A DNA stretch of 11,357 nt from Phycisphaerales bacterium (GCA_028288775.1 JAQGHP010000282.1:1-11357); one strand, 5' to 3'; counted from the stretch's first letter, positions 1-7,163 are shown. Program-made: numbers and translations. Notes: generated from the sequence alone by a model not told the origin.

Positions 1-662
1 AAGCCGAATGTCGCGTACATGGCCAGATAATTTGCCGGCGGTATTTGCAGCCGCCACACGATCAGCACGTGCAGGATAATGGCCGCGACGCCTTCCATGC
101 GAATCCATCGAAGGTGTATGGGGTTGAATGAGTGAAGAAATGCCGCGGACGCGCGATCGACGCTCATGTGCCGGTCTATCTTGAAGTGCCGGCGATCGAG
201 GATGAACGGGCAAATCGCGGCCACCACGTTGCTGACGACGACGAGCAAATAATAAAGGCCGGTCAGAATGCCCAGCCAGACCATCCATTTCCAGACGACG
301 TTGTCTCCATCGAAATAAAGATCGAACGCCTCGTCGTCCGAGCGGTTGCGCAGGTGGTGACCGATGTGGCCTTGGCGCAGCAGATGGAAAGGGGCGGGAA
401 AGAACAGCGCCATGGCAATCCCCGCGGCCTCATTCGCCCGGCGGTCGGGAAACAGCATGCCATGCTCGGCCTCATGGATCGCCGAATAAACAGAGTTCAT
501 CAAAATCCCGAACGCGATCGCCAGCCCGGCCACCTTCCATCCGCCATGCACGTGGCCCGCGACGACGAAGCAAGCCGAGAGCGCGAGCAACTGGCCGAGA
601 ACGATCGCGGCATTGCTCACCGTCGGAATGGGATAACGAGCCAGGGGCGAAGTGCGAAGCAT
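1..662 (-). CDS. Fatty acid desaturase family protein, 3' end cut off by the window edge
   Basis: Translating the minus strand from the ATG at 662 gives an open frame of 220 residues that runs off the left edge. Seen: a first histidine box HEAEH at residues 63-67, followed by Gly; a second region with H93 and the HIGHH box at 99-103; and hydrophobic stretches near residues 17-36, 43-60, 125-150 and 190-206 that would be membrane helices. In membrane di-iron desaturases and hydroxylases these histidines bind the metal pair that activates O2 for C-H oxidation of an acyl chain. The third histidine box normally lies further C-terminal and is not in the window. The start is well supported: an in-frame TAG sits two codons upstream (minus strand) and a GGGAG Shine-Dalgarno sequence lies 10 bases before the ATG (plus-strand 673-677). 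The gene is divergent from the radical SAM operon. Substrate and regiochemistry cannot be read from the sequence; an alkane or lipid hydroxylase of the same fold is the alternative. Confidence 0.85.
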   Translation of the reverse strand, partial: MLRTSPLARYPIPTVSNAAIVLGQLLALSACFVVAGHVHGGWKVAGLAIAFGILMNSVYSAIHEAEHGMLFPDRRANEAAGIAMALFFPAPFHLLRQGHIGHHLRNRSDDEAFDLYFDGDNVVWKWMVWLGILTGLYYLLVVVSNVVAAICPFILDRRHFKIDRHMSVDRASAAFLHSFNPIHLRWIRMEGVAAIILHVLIVWRLQIPPANYLAMYATFG

Positions 663-696
663 TGCGGTCTATCTCCCTGTTTCTGGCCGGCGGCGA

Positions 697-702
697 TATA
701 GT
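697..702 (+). promoter_or_regulatory. Candidate -10 element for the radical SAM operon
   Basis: TATAGT on the plus strand matches 5 of 6 positions of TATAAT and is the most AT-rich spot in the divergent gap. No convincing -35 hexamer lies 15-18 bases upstream, so the promoter may need an activator or another sigma factor. The element overlaps the minus-strand -10 candidate almost completely. A transcript from here would have a leader of about 55 bases before the start at 765. Confidence 0.3.
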
Positions 703-726
703 ACCTGCGTACGAACCGTCCGCCAA
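698..726 (-). promoter_or_regulatory. Candidate sigma70-type promoter for the desaturase gene
   Basis: On the minus strand TTGGCG (726-721, 4 of 6 to TTGACA) and TACTAT (703-698, 4 of 6 to TATAAT) are separated by exactly 17 bases. Transcription would start near 690, leaving a leader of roughly 28 bases that contains the GGGAG ribosome binding site. This is a consensus match by eye in a short GC-rich gap, so moderate at best. Confidence 0.35.
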
Positions 727-732
727 AGGCGG
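720..732. repeat. Short perfect palindrome CCGCC-AAA-GGCGG
   Basis: Two 5-base arms separated by AAA lie between the divergent start codons. The palindrome covers the candidate minus-strand -35 element and would lie in the leader of the plus-strand operon. It could be an operator half-site pair or a small RNA hairpin. In DNA this GC-rich a 5-base palindrome can also arise by chance. Confidence 0.25.
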
Positions 733-764
733 GATGTCTCGTCCGGAGCGGCATCAGCGGGGAA

Positions 765-2240
765 ATGACGGCAATGATCCGAAATGAAACCGAATTTCCT
801 CCGGCGGGCGGGCGCGGGTTGCGTGTGGCGCTGATTTCGCCCAAAGGCCCGCTCTATCGCCATCGCGGGGGGATCTTTCGCAGGTCGCTACGTTATCAGC
901 CGCTGACCCTGACGACCCTCGCCGCCCTGGTCCCCAGGGAACTCGATGTCGAACTGACGCTGATCGACGAGGGCATTGCCGACGTGCCCGAGCGGCTCGA
1001 GGTGGACCTCGTCGGGCTGACTGTTATCACGGGGACCGCGCCCAGAGCGTACGAGCTGTCGGAACGGTTCCGTTCGCACGGGATCGCGACGGTGCTCGGC
1101 GGGCCGCATGTCACTCTAATCCCAGAGGACGCCCAGCCGCACGCGGACGCAATCGTTGTCGGATACGCGGAAGATACCTGGCCCCGTCTATTACGCGACT
1201 TTGCCGCAGGCGCCATGAAAGCACGCTACGACCAATCCCCCGATCTGGACATGGCGAACCGCCCGTTCGCGCGACGGGAACTGCTGCCGCGGCGTCGTTA
1301 CCTTACTAATAATGTCTTCGAAGCCACGCGCGGGTGCGTGCACAACTGCGACTTTTGCGTCGTACCGGCGGCTTGGGGGCGCAAGCCGTATCAGAAGCCG
1401 GTCGAGGACGTGGCCGAAGATATACGCCGGCACGGCGCGCGGAAGCTTATCTTCGTGGACCTGAACCTGATCGCCGATCGCGACTACGCACGACGGCTGT
1501 TCCTGGAATTGATCCCGCTGCGGGTGCAATGGTACGGCCTGGCGACGGTGCTCCTGGCGGACGACGCGGAACTGCTGGAACTGGCGGCAAAGAGCGGGTG
1601 CCGCGGATTGCTGATGGGCCTGGAGTCGATCTCGCCGGAGAACCTGCGCGCCAGTCGCAAGGGCTTCAACTCGCCCGACCACTTCGTGCGTGTCGTCGAG
1701 CGACTTCACGCGCATGGCATCGCCTTGCAGGGGTGCTTCGTCTTCGGCCTGGATGGTGACGGACCGGACGTCTTTCGCAAGACCGCGCAGTTCGCGGTCG
1801 ATGCAAAAATCGACTTGCCGCGTTTCGCGATCGTCACGCCCTTTCCCAACACTGGATTGTACAAGCGCCTTTTGAGCGAGGGCCGAATCCTCACGCACGA
1901 CTGGGAGCTGTACGACGGGCAGCATGTCGTCTTTCAACCACGACGCCTGAGCGTGCAGGAACTGCAGGGCGGCACCGAAGCGGCGTGGAAACACGCGTAC
2001 AGCATGCGGTCGATTGCCGGGCGGCTGCGGCACTCACCGGCGCCTTGGGGCGTGCGGCTTGCGACGAACTTGGGGTACCGTTTTTATGCGCACCATTTGA
2101 GCCGATTTTACAATTGCGATTGGATCATCGGGCGCGCGGGGCAACGCCCGATGGAGCCTGGCGCGCCAGCACCGGTCGCACTCACCGTCTCCGGCGCTGA
2201 ATTTTCGAACCGCAAGGCGTCGGTTGCTAATCTCCCATGA
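765..2240 (+). CDS. Cobalamin-binding (B12) radical SAM protein, first paralogue
   Basis: Predicted 491-residue enzyme. Residues about 18-150 form a Rossmann-like B12-binding region, with GGPH at 112-115 and a VVGYAED stretch at 131-137. The radical SAM core follows with the CxxxCxxC cluster motif at C191, C195 and C198, which holds the [4Fe-4S] cluster that cleaves SAM. Downstream are LMGLES (283-288) and VTPFPNTGLY (357-366), typical of the B12-radical SAM / DUF4070-like group that includes HpnP, HpnJ and BchE. Members methylate unactivated carbons, form C-C bonds or rearrange rings. The B12 domain lacks a DxHxxG motif, which is common in this group. The last ~30 residues look disordered. 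ATG 765 directly abuts a GGGGAA run; the in-frame ATG at 774 has better spacing (about 10 bases) and may be the true start. The stop overlaps the next start by ATGA. It is about as long as its neighbour and clearly related, but diverged. Substrate unknown. Confidence 0.9.
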   Translation: MTAMIRNETEFPPAGGRGLRVALISPKGPLYRHRGGIFRRSLRYQPLTLTTLAALVPRELDVELTLIDEGIADVPERLEVDLVGLTVITGTAPRAYELSERFRSHGIATVLGGPHVTLIPEDAQPHADAIVVGYAEDTWPRLLRDFAAGAMKARYDQSPDLDMANRPFARRELLPRRRYLTNNVFEATRGCVHNCDFCVVPAAWGRKPYQKPVEDVAEDIRRHGARKLIFVDLNLIADRDYARRLFLELIPLRVQWYGLATVLLADDAELLELAAKSGCRGLLMGLESISPENLRASRKGFNSPDHFVRVVERLHAHGIALQGCFVFGLDGDGPDVFRKTAQFAVDAKIDLPRFAIVTPFPNTGLYKRLLSEGRILTHDWELYDGQHVVFQPRRLSVQELQGGTEAAWKHAYSMRSIAGRLRHSPAPWGVRLATNLGYRFYAHHLSRFYNCDWIIGRAGQRPMEPGAPAPVALTVSGAEFSNRKASVANLP

Positions 2241-3595
2241 AGCTGACGATCATCCATCCCTGTATCGGCAGACGGGCGGGCGACGCGAGCTACATCCGCA
2301 CGTGGCAGATGGAGCCGCTGCCCGCCGCGGCGATCGCGGGCCTGACGCCCCGCGACGTGGAGGTGCGCTTTTACGACGACCGGATGGAAAAGATCCCCTT
2401 TGACGAACCAGCGGACCTCGTCGCCATCAGCGTCGAGACGTACACCGCGAAGCGGGCGTACCAGATCGCCAGCGCCTACCGCAAGCGCAAGGTGCCGGTG
2501 GTGATGGGCGGGTTTCATGCGTCGCTGCAGCCGGAGGAAGTGGGGCGTTATGCGGAGTCCGTAGTGGTCGGCGAGGCAGAGAGCCTCTGGCCGAATGTGA
2601 TCGACGACGCCCGACACGGGCGGCTGGCAAAAACCTACCACCAGAAAGGCCGCCCCGCCCTGGCGGGCATGAATCCCGACCGCTCTATTTTCCGCGGCAA
2701 GCGCTATTTGCCGATCGGGCTGGTTGAGGCCGGGCGAGGCTGTCATTTCAAATGCGAGTTTTGTGCCGTGCAAACCGTCTTCGGCGCCACCCAAACCCGC
2801 CGACCCATCGACGACATCCTTCGAGAGGTCGATCGCGTGAAGCACGAGAAAAAGTTGTTCTTTTTCGTCGACGACAACATCACCTCCAACCTCGATCAGG
2901 CGAAGGAATTTTTCCGCGCCCTCATCCCCCTGAAGGTCCGCTGGGTCAGCCAATCGAGCATCAACGCCGCCCACGACGAGGAGTTCCTTGACCTGCTCGT
3001 CCGTAGCGGCTGCATGGGCGTGCTGATCGGCTTCGAGAGCCTGGACCGCAACAATCTCAAGGACATGAACAAGTCGTTCAACACGATGCGCGGCGGATTC
3101 GCGGGGGCGCTGGCCAACCTCCGCCGCCACCGGGTGCGCGTGTACGGGACCTTCATCTTCGGCTACGACCGCGACACGCCTGACAGCTTTAGCCAGACGG
3201 TGGCGTTCGCCAAGGAGCACGCGATGTACATCGCGGCGTTCAACCATCTCACGCCCTTTCCCGGCACGCCCCTTTACCACCGGTTCCAGACCGAGGGGCG
3301 GCTTCTCTATGATGCCTGGTGGCTGGATGATCGCTATCGCTACAATCACATTCCGTTCACGCCGGCGGGCATGAGTCCGATCGAGCTGCAGCGCTGTTGC
3401 CTGGAGGCTCGGCGGGCGTTTTATTCGTGGCGGAGCATCGTTCGCCGCGGGTTTGATGCGGTGAACCGCGCCGACGCCTTCATGTGGAGGAACTTCTACC
3501 TCATCAACGCGATGCACCGCGCCGACGTGGGCCTGCGCGACGGCTACCCTCTGGGAGACGAGTCATGGACGGGACCGCTGCTGCCGGCGAATTGA
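2237..3595 (+). CDS. Cobalamin-binding (B12) radical SAM protein, second paralogue
   Basis: Predicted 452-residue enzyme with the same architecture as the gene before it. The N-terminal B12-binding region covers about 1-135, with GGFH at 91-94 and VVVGEAES at 109-116. The radical SAM cluster motif is C169, C173 and C176, followed by FFVDDN (209-214), IGFESL (264-269), FIFGYD (306-311) and TPFPGTPLY (339-347). These features place it with B12-dependent radical SAM enzymes carrying a DUF4070-type C-terminal region. It should be a cytosolic or membrane-associated, oxygen-sensitive enzyme using SAM and probably methylcobalamin. Its ATG lies inside the stop of the first paralogue (ATGA) with only a weak upstream SD, suggesting translational coupling. 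Two adjacent enzymes of one family suggest two successive radical steps on one substrate, or a heterodimer; both are inferences. The last 31 bases overlap the next gene. Confidence 0.9.
   Translation: MKLTIIHPCIGRRAGDASYIRTWQMEPLPAAAIAGLTPRDVEVRFYDDRMEKIPFDEPADLVAISVETYTAKRAYQIASAYRKRKVPVVMGGFHASLQPEEVGRYAESVVVGEAESLWPNVIDDARHGRLAKTYHQKGRPALAGMNPDRSIFRGKRYLPIGLVEAGRGCHFKCEFCAVQTVFGATQTRRPIDDILREVDRVKHEKKLFFFVDDNITSNLDQAKEFFRALIPLKVRWVSQSSINAAHDEEFLDLLVRSGCMGVLIGFESLDRNNLKDMNKSFNTMRGGFAGALANLRRHRVRVYGTFIFGYDRDTPDSFSQTVAFAKEHAMYIAAFNHLTPFPGTPLYHRFQTEGRLLYDAWWLDDRYRYNHIPFTPAGMSPIELQRCCLEARRAFYSWRSIVRRGFDAVNRADAFMWRNFYLINAMHRADVGLRDGYPLGDESWTGPLLPAN
3553..3557 (+). promoter_or_regulatory. Ribosome binding site fixing the start of the double-GNAT gene
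   Basis: GGGAG inside the end of the second radical SAM gene lies 7 bases before ATG 3565. The longer in-frame start at 3484 would add 27 arginine-rich residues that read as an out-of-frame shadow of the upstream gene, so 3565 is preferred. Confidence 0.6.
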
Positions 3596-4761
3596 CCGCC
3601 GCGGGCGAAGACCTCGAGGGCGGCGGCATCCGTTTCACCATTGCTTCTGCCGCCCACGATGCCGGCATCCGCCGGCTGCTGCGCGACAATCCCATGCGGG
3701 GACAAATCTCCGTGTCGATGGAGCGGGAGTCCAGCTATTTCGGTGTGGCCCGTATCGAAGGACCGGCGCATCGGACGATCGTCGCTCTCGACGAAGGCCG
3801 CGTGATTTGCGCCGGCGGCGTCTCGGTCCGCGAGCGTTTCATCAACGGCCGGCCCATGGCTGTGGGATACCTCGGCGGGCTGCGGCTGGACCGATCGTGT
3901 CGCGGCCGCGCATCGGTCATCCGGAGGGGATACGAGCTGCTCCGCACCCTGCACGAACAGGGCGGCCCGCCGATTTATTTCACCAGCATCGTGGCCGACA
4001 ACCTTCCCGCCCGCCGACTGCTGGAACGCGGGCTGCCGGGAATGCCCACCTACCGGTTCCTCGGCGAATTCGTGACTCTGATCATCCGCGCTGGGAGCTC
4101 CCGGGCGCTTTTCAACTCGAGCGAACCCGCCCAGCGGGAGCTTCGCGACGCCGGGCTGCGACTCGCACACGGCTCTGATGAGAATTTGCCCGCAATTGTA
4201 GAGCTGCTGAATCGTGATCAGGCGAAGTATCAATTCGCCCCCATGTGGTCGATTGAATCCTTGCGCTCGCCGGCATGTTGTCCGGGCCTGAAAGCGGAGG
4301 ATTTCCGGATGGCCTTTGCACCCGATGGAACGGCCAGCGCGTGCGCTGCGATTTGGGATCAGCGGTCGGTGAAGCAGACAGTTATCCGCGATTATTCACC
4401 AGCCTTGCGCCGCCTGCGGCCGCTCTTAAACGTCGGGGCGGCGATTCTCGGCCGGCCAAGGCTGCCTGCGCCAGGGCGGGCGTTGGCGCAGGCGTTCGCC
4501 TCGCATGTGGTAGCCGATCCGCACTCGCCCCAACTCGTTCATCGGTTGATTCAAGTTCTTTGCGAAACGGCGCACCCGCGAGGGATTGATTACCTGGTCG
4601 TCGGCTTTGACTCACGCGATGCCCGGCTCGCACTGCTGCGAAAAGCCTTCCGGCCCCGCGAATACGTCAGCCGCCTGTACGCGGTCCATTGGCAGGACGG
4701 CGCAGAGCTGGCTTCTGGCCTGGACGGTCGGCTGCTCGCGCCGGAGGTGGCGTTGCTATGA
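3565..4761 (+). CDS. GNAT-family acyltransferase with two GNAT-like halves
   Basis: Predicted 398 residues, about twice a single GNAT domain. The first half (about 22-175) is the clearer one: an N-terminal NPMRGQIS segment (42-49), a strand ending in YLGGLRLD (102-109), an acyl-CoA pyrophosphate-loop-like RGRA (113-116) before a helix, and a SIVADNLPARRLLE segment (141-154) with the Asn and aromatic context usual in GNAT motif B. The second half (about 197-390) repeats the pattern weakly: AIVELLNRDQ near 210-219 and DSRDARLALLRKAFR near 349-363. GNAT enzymes move an acyl group from acyl-CoA (sometimes from a carrier protein or aminoacyl-tRNA) to an amine or hydroxyl. The start at 3565 overlaps the previous gene by 31 bases and the stop overlaps the next start by ATGA. 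Between radical SAM genes and a GH3 synthetase it plausibly acylates a pathway intermediate. Donor and acceptor are not readable; the second half may be structural only. Confidence 0.75.
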   Translation: MDGTAAAGELTAAGEDLEGGGIRFTIASAAHDAGIRRLLRDNPMRGQISVSMERESSYFGVARIEGPAHRTIVALDEGRVICAGGVSVRERFINGRPMAVGYLGGLRLDRSCRGRASVIRRGYELLRTLHEQGGPPIYFTSIVADNLPARRLLERGLPGMPTYRFLGEFVTLIIRAGSSRALFNSSEPAQRELRDAGLRLAHGSDENLPAIVELLNRDQAKYQFAPMWSIESLRSPACCPGLKAEDFRMAFAPDGTASACAAIWDQRSVKQTVIRDYSPALRRLRPLLNVGAAILGRPRLPAPGRALAQAFASHVVADPHSPQLVHRLIQVLCETAHPRGIDYLVVGFDSRDARLALLRKAFRPREYVSRLYAVHWQDGAELASGLDGRLLAPEVALL

Positions 4762-5483
4762 GTTCCGACATCGCCACACACACCACGCTGCTGCCACGCG
4801 CGGAGCTCGCTTCGGGGCAACTGGCCGCCATGTACGAACTGCTGTCGGCACATTTTGAAGGCGTAACGTTCAATCAATTCCTTGAGGACGCCGCTGAGAA
4901 GAACTGGGCCATATTGATCGAGCGGGCGGGCCGACTGGTCGGCTTTACCACAATCCTCGCTTACGAAACATCGGTCGATGGCGAGACGGTGAGCGTCGTC
5001 TACTCGGGTGACACGATCGTAGCGCCGGAGGCTTGGAACACGGCTTCGCTTCCGCGGGCGTGGATCGAGTCGGTCGCGAAGCTGCGGCTGCATTACCCGA
5101 ACGGGCCGTACCTCTGGCTGCTCATCACGTCGGGGTTCCGGACGTACCGGTTTTTGCCGCTATTTTGGCGGGAGTTTTACCCGCGGCCCGGCGAGCCCAC
5201 GCCCATGAAATGGCAGCGGCTGATGGGCAGGTTAGCCGCCGAGCGCTTCGGGTCCCGGTACGATGCATCTTGCGGGATCGTGCGGCTCGCCAACCCGCAG
5301 CGCCTGCGGGGCGCGTTGGCCAAAGTTCCCGCCGCCCGGCTGGATGATCCGTACGTCGCATTTTTTACGGAGCGGAACATGGGGCATGCGGAGGGCGACG
5401 AGCTCGTGTGCGTCACCGAGCTGGCTCCCGAAAACCTCACCGCCGCCGGTCGCCGCATGACCGTGGCGATTCCCCGATGGTGA
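4758..5483 (+). CDS. Conserved-looking hypothetical protein, possibly GNAT-like
   Basis: Predicted 241 residues, function not recognised. A strand-turn-strand stretch at about 48-90 (WAILIERAGRLVGFTTI, then VYSGDTIVAP) resembles the central beta sheet of an N-acyltransferase, and residues 118-145 (LWLLITSGFRTYRFLPLF, then WREFYPR) look like a helix and loop following it. No clean acyl-CoA loop motif is visible, so a GNAT fold is a guess from pattern and position. There is no signal peptide and no convincing membrane helix. The ATG at 4758 is chosen over the longer frame (4689) because it forms an ATGA overlap with the upstream stop and has a GGAGG at 4743-4747, 10 bases upstream. Its end overlaps the GH3 start by 7 bases. 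Its place inside a coupled operon suggests an obligate role, perhaps as a partner of the double-GNAT protein or of the GH3 enzyme. Confidence 0.7.
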   Translation: MSSDIATHTTLLPRAELASGQLAAMYELLSAHFEGVTFNQFLEDAAEKNWAILIERAGRLVGFTTILAYETSVDGETVSVVYSGDTIVAPEAWNTASLPRAWIESVAKLRLHYPNGPYLWLLITSGFRTYRFLPLFWREFYPRPGEPTPMKWQRLMGRLAAERFGSRYDASCGIVRLANPQRLRGALAKVPAARLDDPYVAFFTERNMGHAEGDELVCVTELAPENLTAAGRRMTVAIPRW

Positions 5484-7105
5484 AAGCCGCACTCGCAAAT
5501 TCCGCGTGGTGGATGGCCAGCGGGCCTTCCTTCGCCGCGTTCTCCAGTGCGCTCGACGACCCGGCCCGCGCCCAGGCAGGGATTCTGCGTAGTTATCTTC
5601 GCACAAACGCCGGCACGGCGTTCGGCCGGGAGCATGGGTTTGCAGACCTACGCACGCCCGAGCAATTTGCCCGCCGCGTTCCGGCGCGCGATTACGACGA
5701 GTTCAACCCCTGGATTGAAAGAATCCGCCGGGGAGAGCACGGCGTGCTGACGGCCGCGCCGGTTCAACGGCTGGTCCCAACGGGTGGCTCGACCGCGCCG
5801 CGCAAGCTCATTCCCTACACCCGGGCCATGCAACGTGAACTCAACTGCGCGATCGGCCCCTGGATTTTCGATCTCTTTTGCAAGCACCCCCGCGCCGCAC
5901 TCGGCCCTTCGTACTGGTCCATTTCGCCGCTGGCCGGCGAGGATTCTGGCCGCGAGGTTTCCGCCGTGCCCGTCGGCTTCGACGACGACGCCGCGCAACT
6001 GGGGGGCTGGCGGAGACACGCGGTGACCGCCGTGATGGCGGTGCGCGGCGAACTTCGAAACATCACCTCGGTCGACGTGTGGCGCTACGTCACGTTACTG
6101 CTGCTTCTGCGCCGGGCCGACCTGAGCCTGATCTCCGTCTGGCATCCTTCTTTCCTCGAGCTCTTATTAGACGCGCTGCGCCGGGATTTTCACCGTCTGG
6201 TCGGGGACGTGGCCAGCGGGCAGTGCAGCGTCATTGCGCACCTCCCGCCGTCCGTGGCTCCGTTGACGCTCGCACGTCCCGACGTAAGCCGTGCCGGCGA
6301 GATTGAGGGAGCCGGTATCGACAACATCTTGGGCATCTGGCCGAAACTGGCCGTCCTGAGTTGCTGGGCCCACGGTCACGCCGCTCCCGCGGTCGCTGCG
6401 CTGGCCCGCACGCTGCCGGGCGTCACGGTTCAGCCTAAAGGTCTGCTTGCCACGGAAGGTGTTGTATCGATCCCCTTCGCCCGCCAACACCCTCTTGCCG
6501 TGCGCTCGCACTTCTTTGAATTCGTGGACGAAGCCGGCCGCGTCGCGCTCGCGCCCGATCTTGAGGTGGGGCACACTTACGGCGTCCTGCTCACCACGGC
6601 CGGGGGACTCTGTCGCTACCGCCTGCACGACCTGATTCAGGTGGATGGAATGGCCGGCCGAACCCCCTCGATCCGCTTTGTCGGCAGGTCTGCCCATATG
6701 TCCGATCGGATGGGCGAGAAGTTAACAGACGGTTTTGTGGCCCTCGTCCTCGAACAACTGTTCGCCAGACACGCACCCCGGCCGTCATTCACAATGCTGG
6801 CGCCCGACATCGACGCGGCGGGATGCCGCTACACGCTCTACATGAACGCGGACCTTCCGACCGACGCGATCGCGTCACTTGATCAACTGCTCGCCGCGAA
6901 CCCGCAATATGCCTGGTGCCGCCGACTCCGCCAGTTGCATCCGCCGCGGGCGTTCAGGGTGGCCGGCAACGCCTACGCCGCCTATTCCCAGCGCCTGTGC
7001 GCGGGCGGCCAGCGACTCGGGGACATCAAACCGGCCGCCTTGAGCGCGCTGGACGGCTGGTCCATACGATTCCCGGGCGCCTACCTTGATAGCCATCCCG
7101 ATTGA
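5477..7105 (+). CDS. GH3-family acyl-acid-amido synthetase (ANL adenylating superfamily)
   Basis: Predicted 542 residues, near the usual 550-600 of GH3 proteins. GH3 enzymes use ATP to adenylate a carboxylic acid and then transfer the acyl group to an amine, usually an amino acid. Plant members conjugate jasmonate and auxin; bacterial substrates are mostly unknown. Seen: the phosphate-binding loop as PTGGSTAPRK (101-110) in place of the plant SSGTT form; an LATEG motif (324-328) where plants have a YGSSEG-like motif; YRLHDLIQV (381-389) with the Arg and Asp expected to contact the ribose; and GRSAHMSDRMGEKLTD (403-418), a hinge with the catalytic-type Lys. All ATP motifs look intact. ATG 5477 overlaps the upstream stop by 7 bases; GTG 5480 is the alternative and would give a GTGA overlap. 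The longer frame at 5408 adds a shadow-like basic extension. No good Shine-Dalgarno sequence is visible, so coupling from the upstream gene is likely. It is the last gene of the operon. Confidence 0.9.
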   Translation: MVKAALANSAWWMASGPSFAAFSSALDDPARAQAGILRSYLRTNAGTAFGREHGFADLRTPEQFARRVPARDYDEFNPWIERIRRGEHGVLTAAPVQRLVPTGGSTAPRKLIPYTRAMQRELNCAIGPWIFDLFCKHPRAALGPSYWSISPLAGEDSGREVSAVPVGFDDDAAQLGGWRRHAVTAVMAVRGELRNITSVDVWRYVTLLLLLRRADLSLISVWHPSFLELLLDALRRDFHRLVGDVASGQCSVIAHLPPSVAPLTLARPDVSRAGEIEGAGIDNILGIWPKLAVLSCWAHGHAAPAVAALARTLPGVTVQPKGLLATEGVVSIPFARQHPLAVRSHFFEFVDEAGRVALAPDLEVGHTYGVLLTTAGGLCRYRLHDLIQVDGMAGRTPSIRFVGRSAHMSDRMGEKLTDGFVALVLEQLFARHAPRPSFTMLAPDIDAAGCRYTLYMNADLPTDAIASLDQLLAANPQYAWCRRLRQLHPPRAFRVAGNAYAAYSQRLCAGGQRLGDIKPAALSALDGWSIRFPGAYLDSHPD

Positions 7106-7134
7106 AAGCCTACTGGGACTACCGGGCATTTCGA

Positions 7135-7163
7135 TTGACAGCCCGTGCAGCTCTTGCTTTGAT
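7135..7163 (+). promoter_or_regulatory. Candidate promoter for the SWIM-DUF5691-MoxR operon
   Basis: A perfect TTGACA (7135-7140), a 17-base spacer and TTTGAT (7158-7163, 4 of 6 to TATAAT) lie in the 69-base gap after the GH3 gene. The predicted transcription start near 7170 is only a few bases before ATG 7175, so the mRNA would have almost no leader. That fits the lack of a Shine-Dalgarno sequence there. No hairpin terminator is visible between the GH3 stop and this site, so read-through from upstream is also possible. Confidence 0.5.

Noticed and set aside
132..701. A plus-strand 189-codon open frame at the left end
   Set aside because: It is antisense to the desaturase, whose histidine boxes, in-frame upstream stop and ribosome binding site are clear. 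The product is a hydrophilic string without motifs.
2108..3517. A 469-codon open frame on the minus strand opposite the second radical SAM gene
   Set aside because: Its product is low-complexity in Arg, His, Ala and Val with no motif, and it lies antisense to a gene with intact catalytic motifs. Such long shadow frames are common in GC-rich DNA.
765..7105. Ladderane or hopanoid biosynthesis as the identity of the radical SAM operon
   Set aside because: None of the usual partners (FAS or acyl carrier genes, squalene-hopene cyclase, other hpn genes) is present, and a GH3 gene is not part of those pathways as I know them.
7106..7134. Possible transcription terminator after the GH3 gene
   Set aside because: Only weak 4-base complementarity (GGGC with GCCC across a 13-base loop) and no T-run; not a convincing intrinsic terminator.
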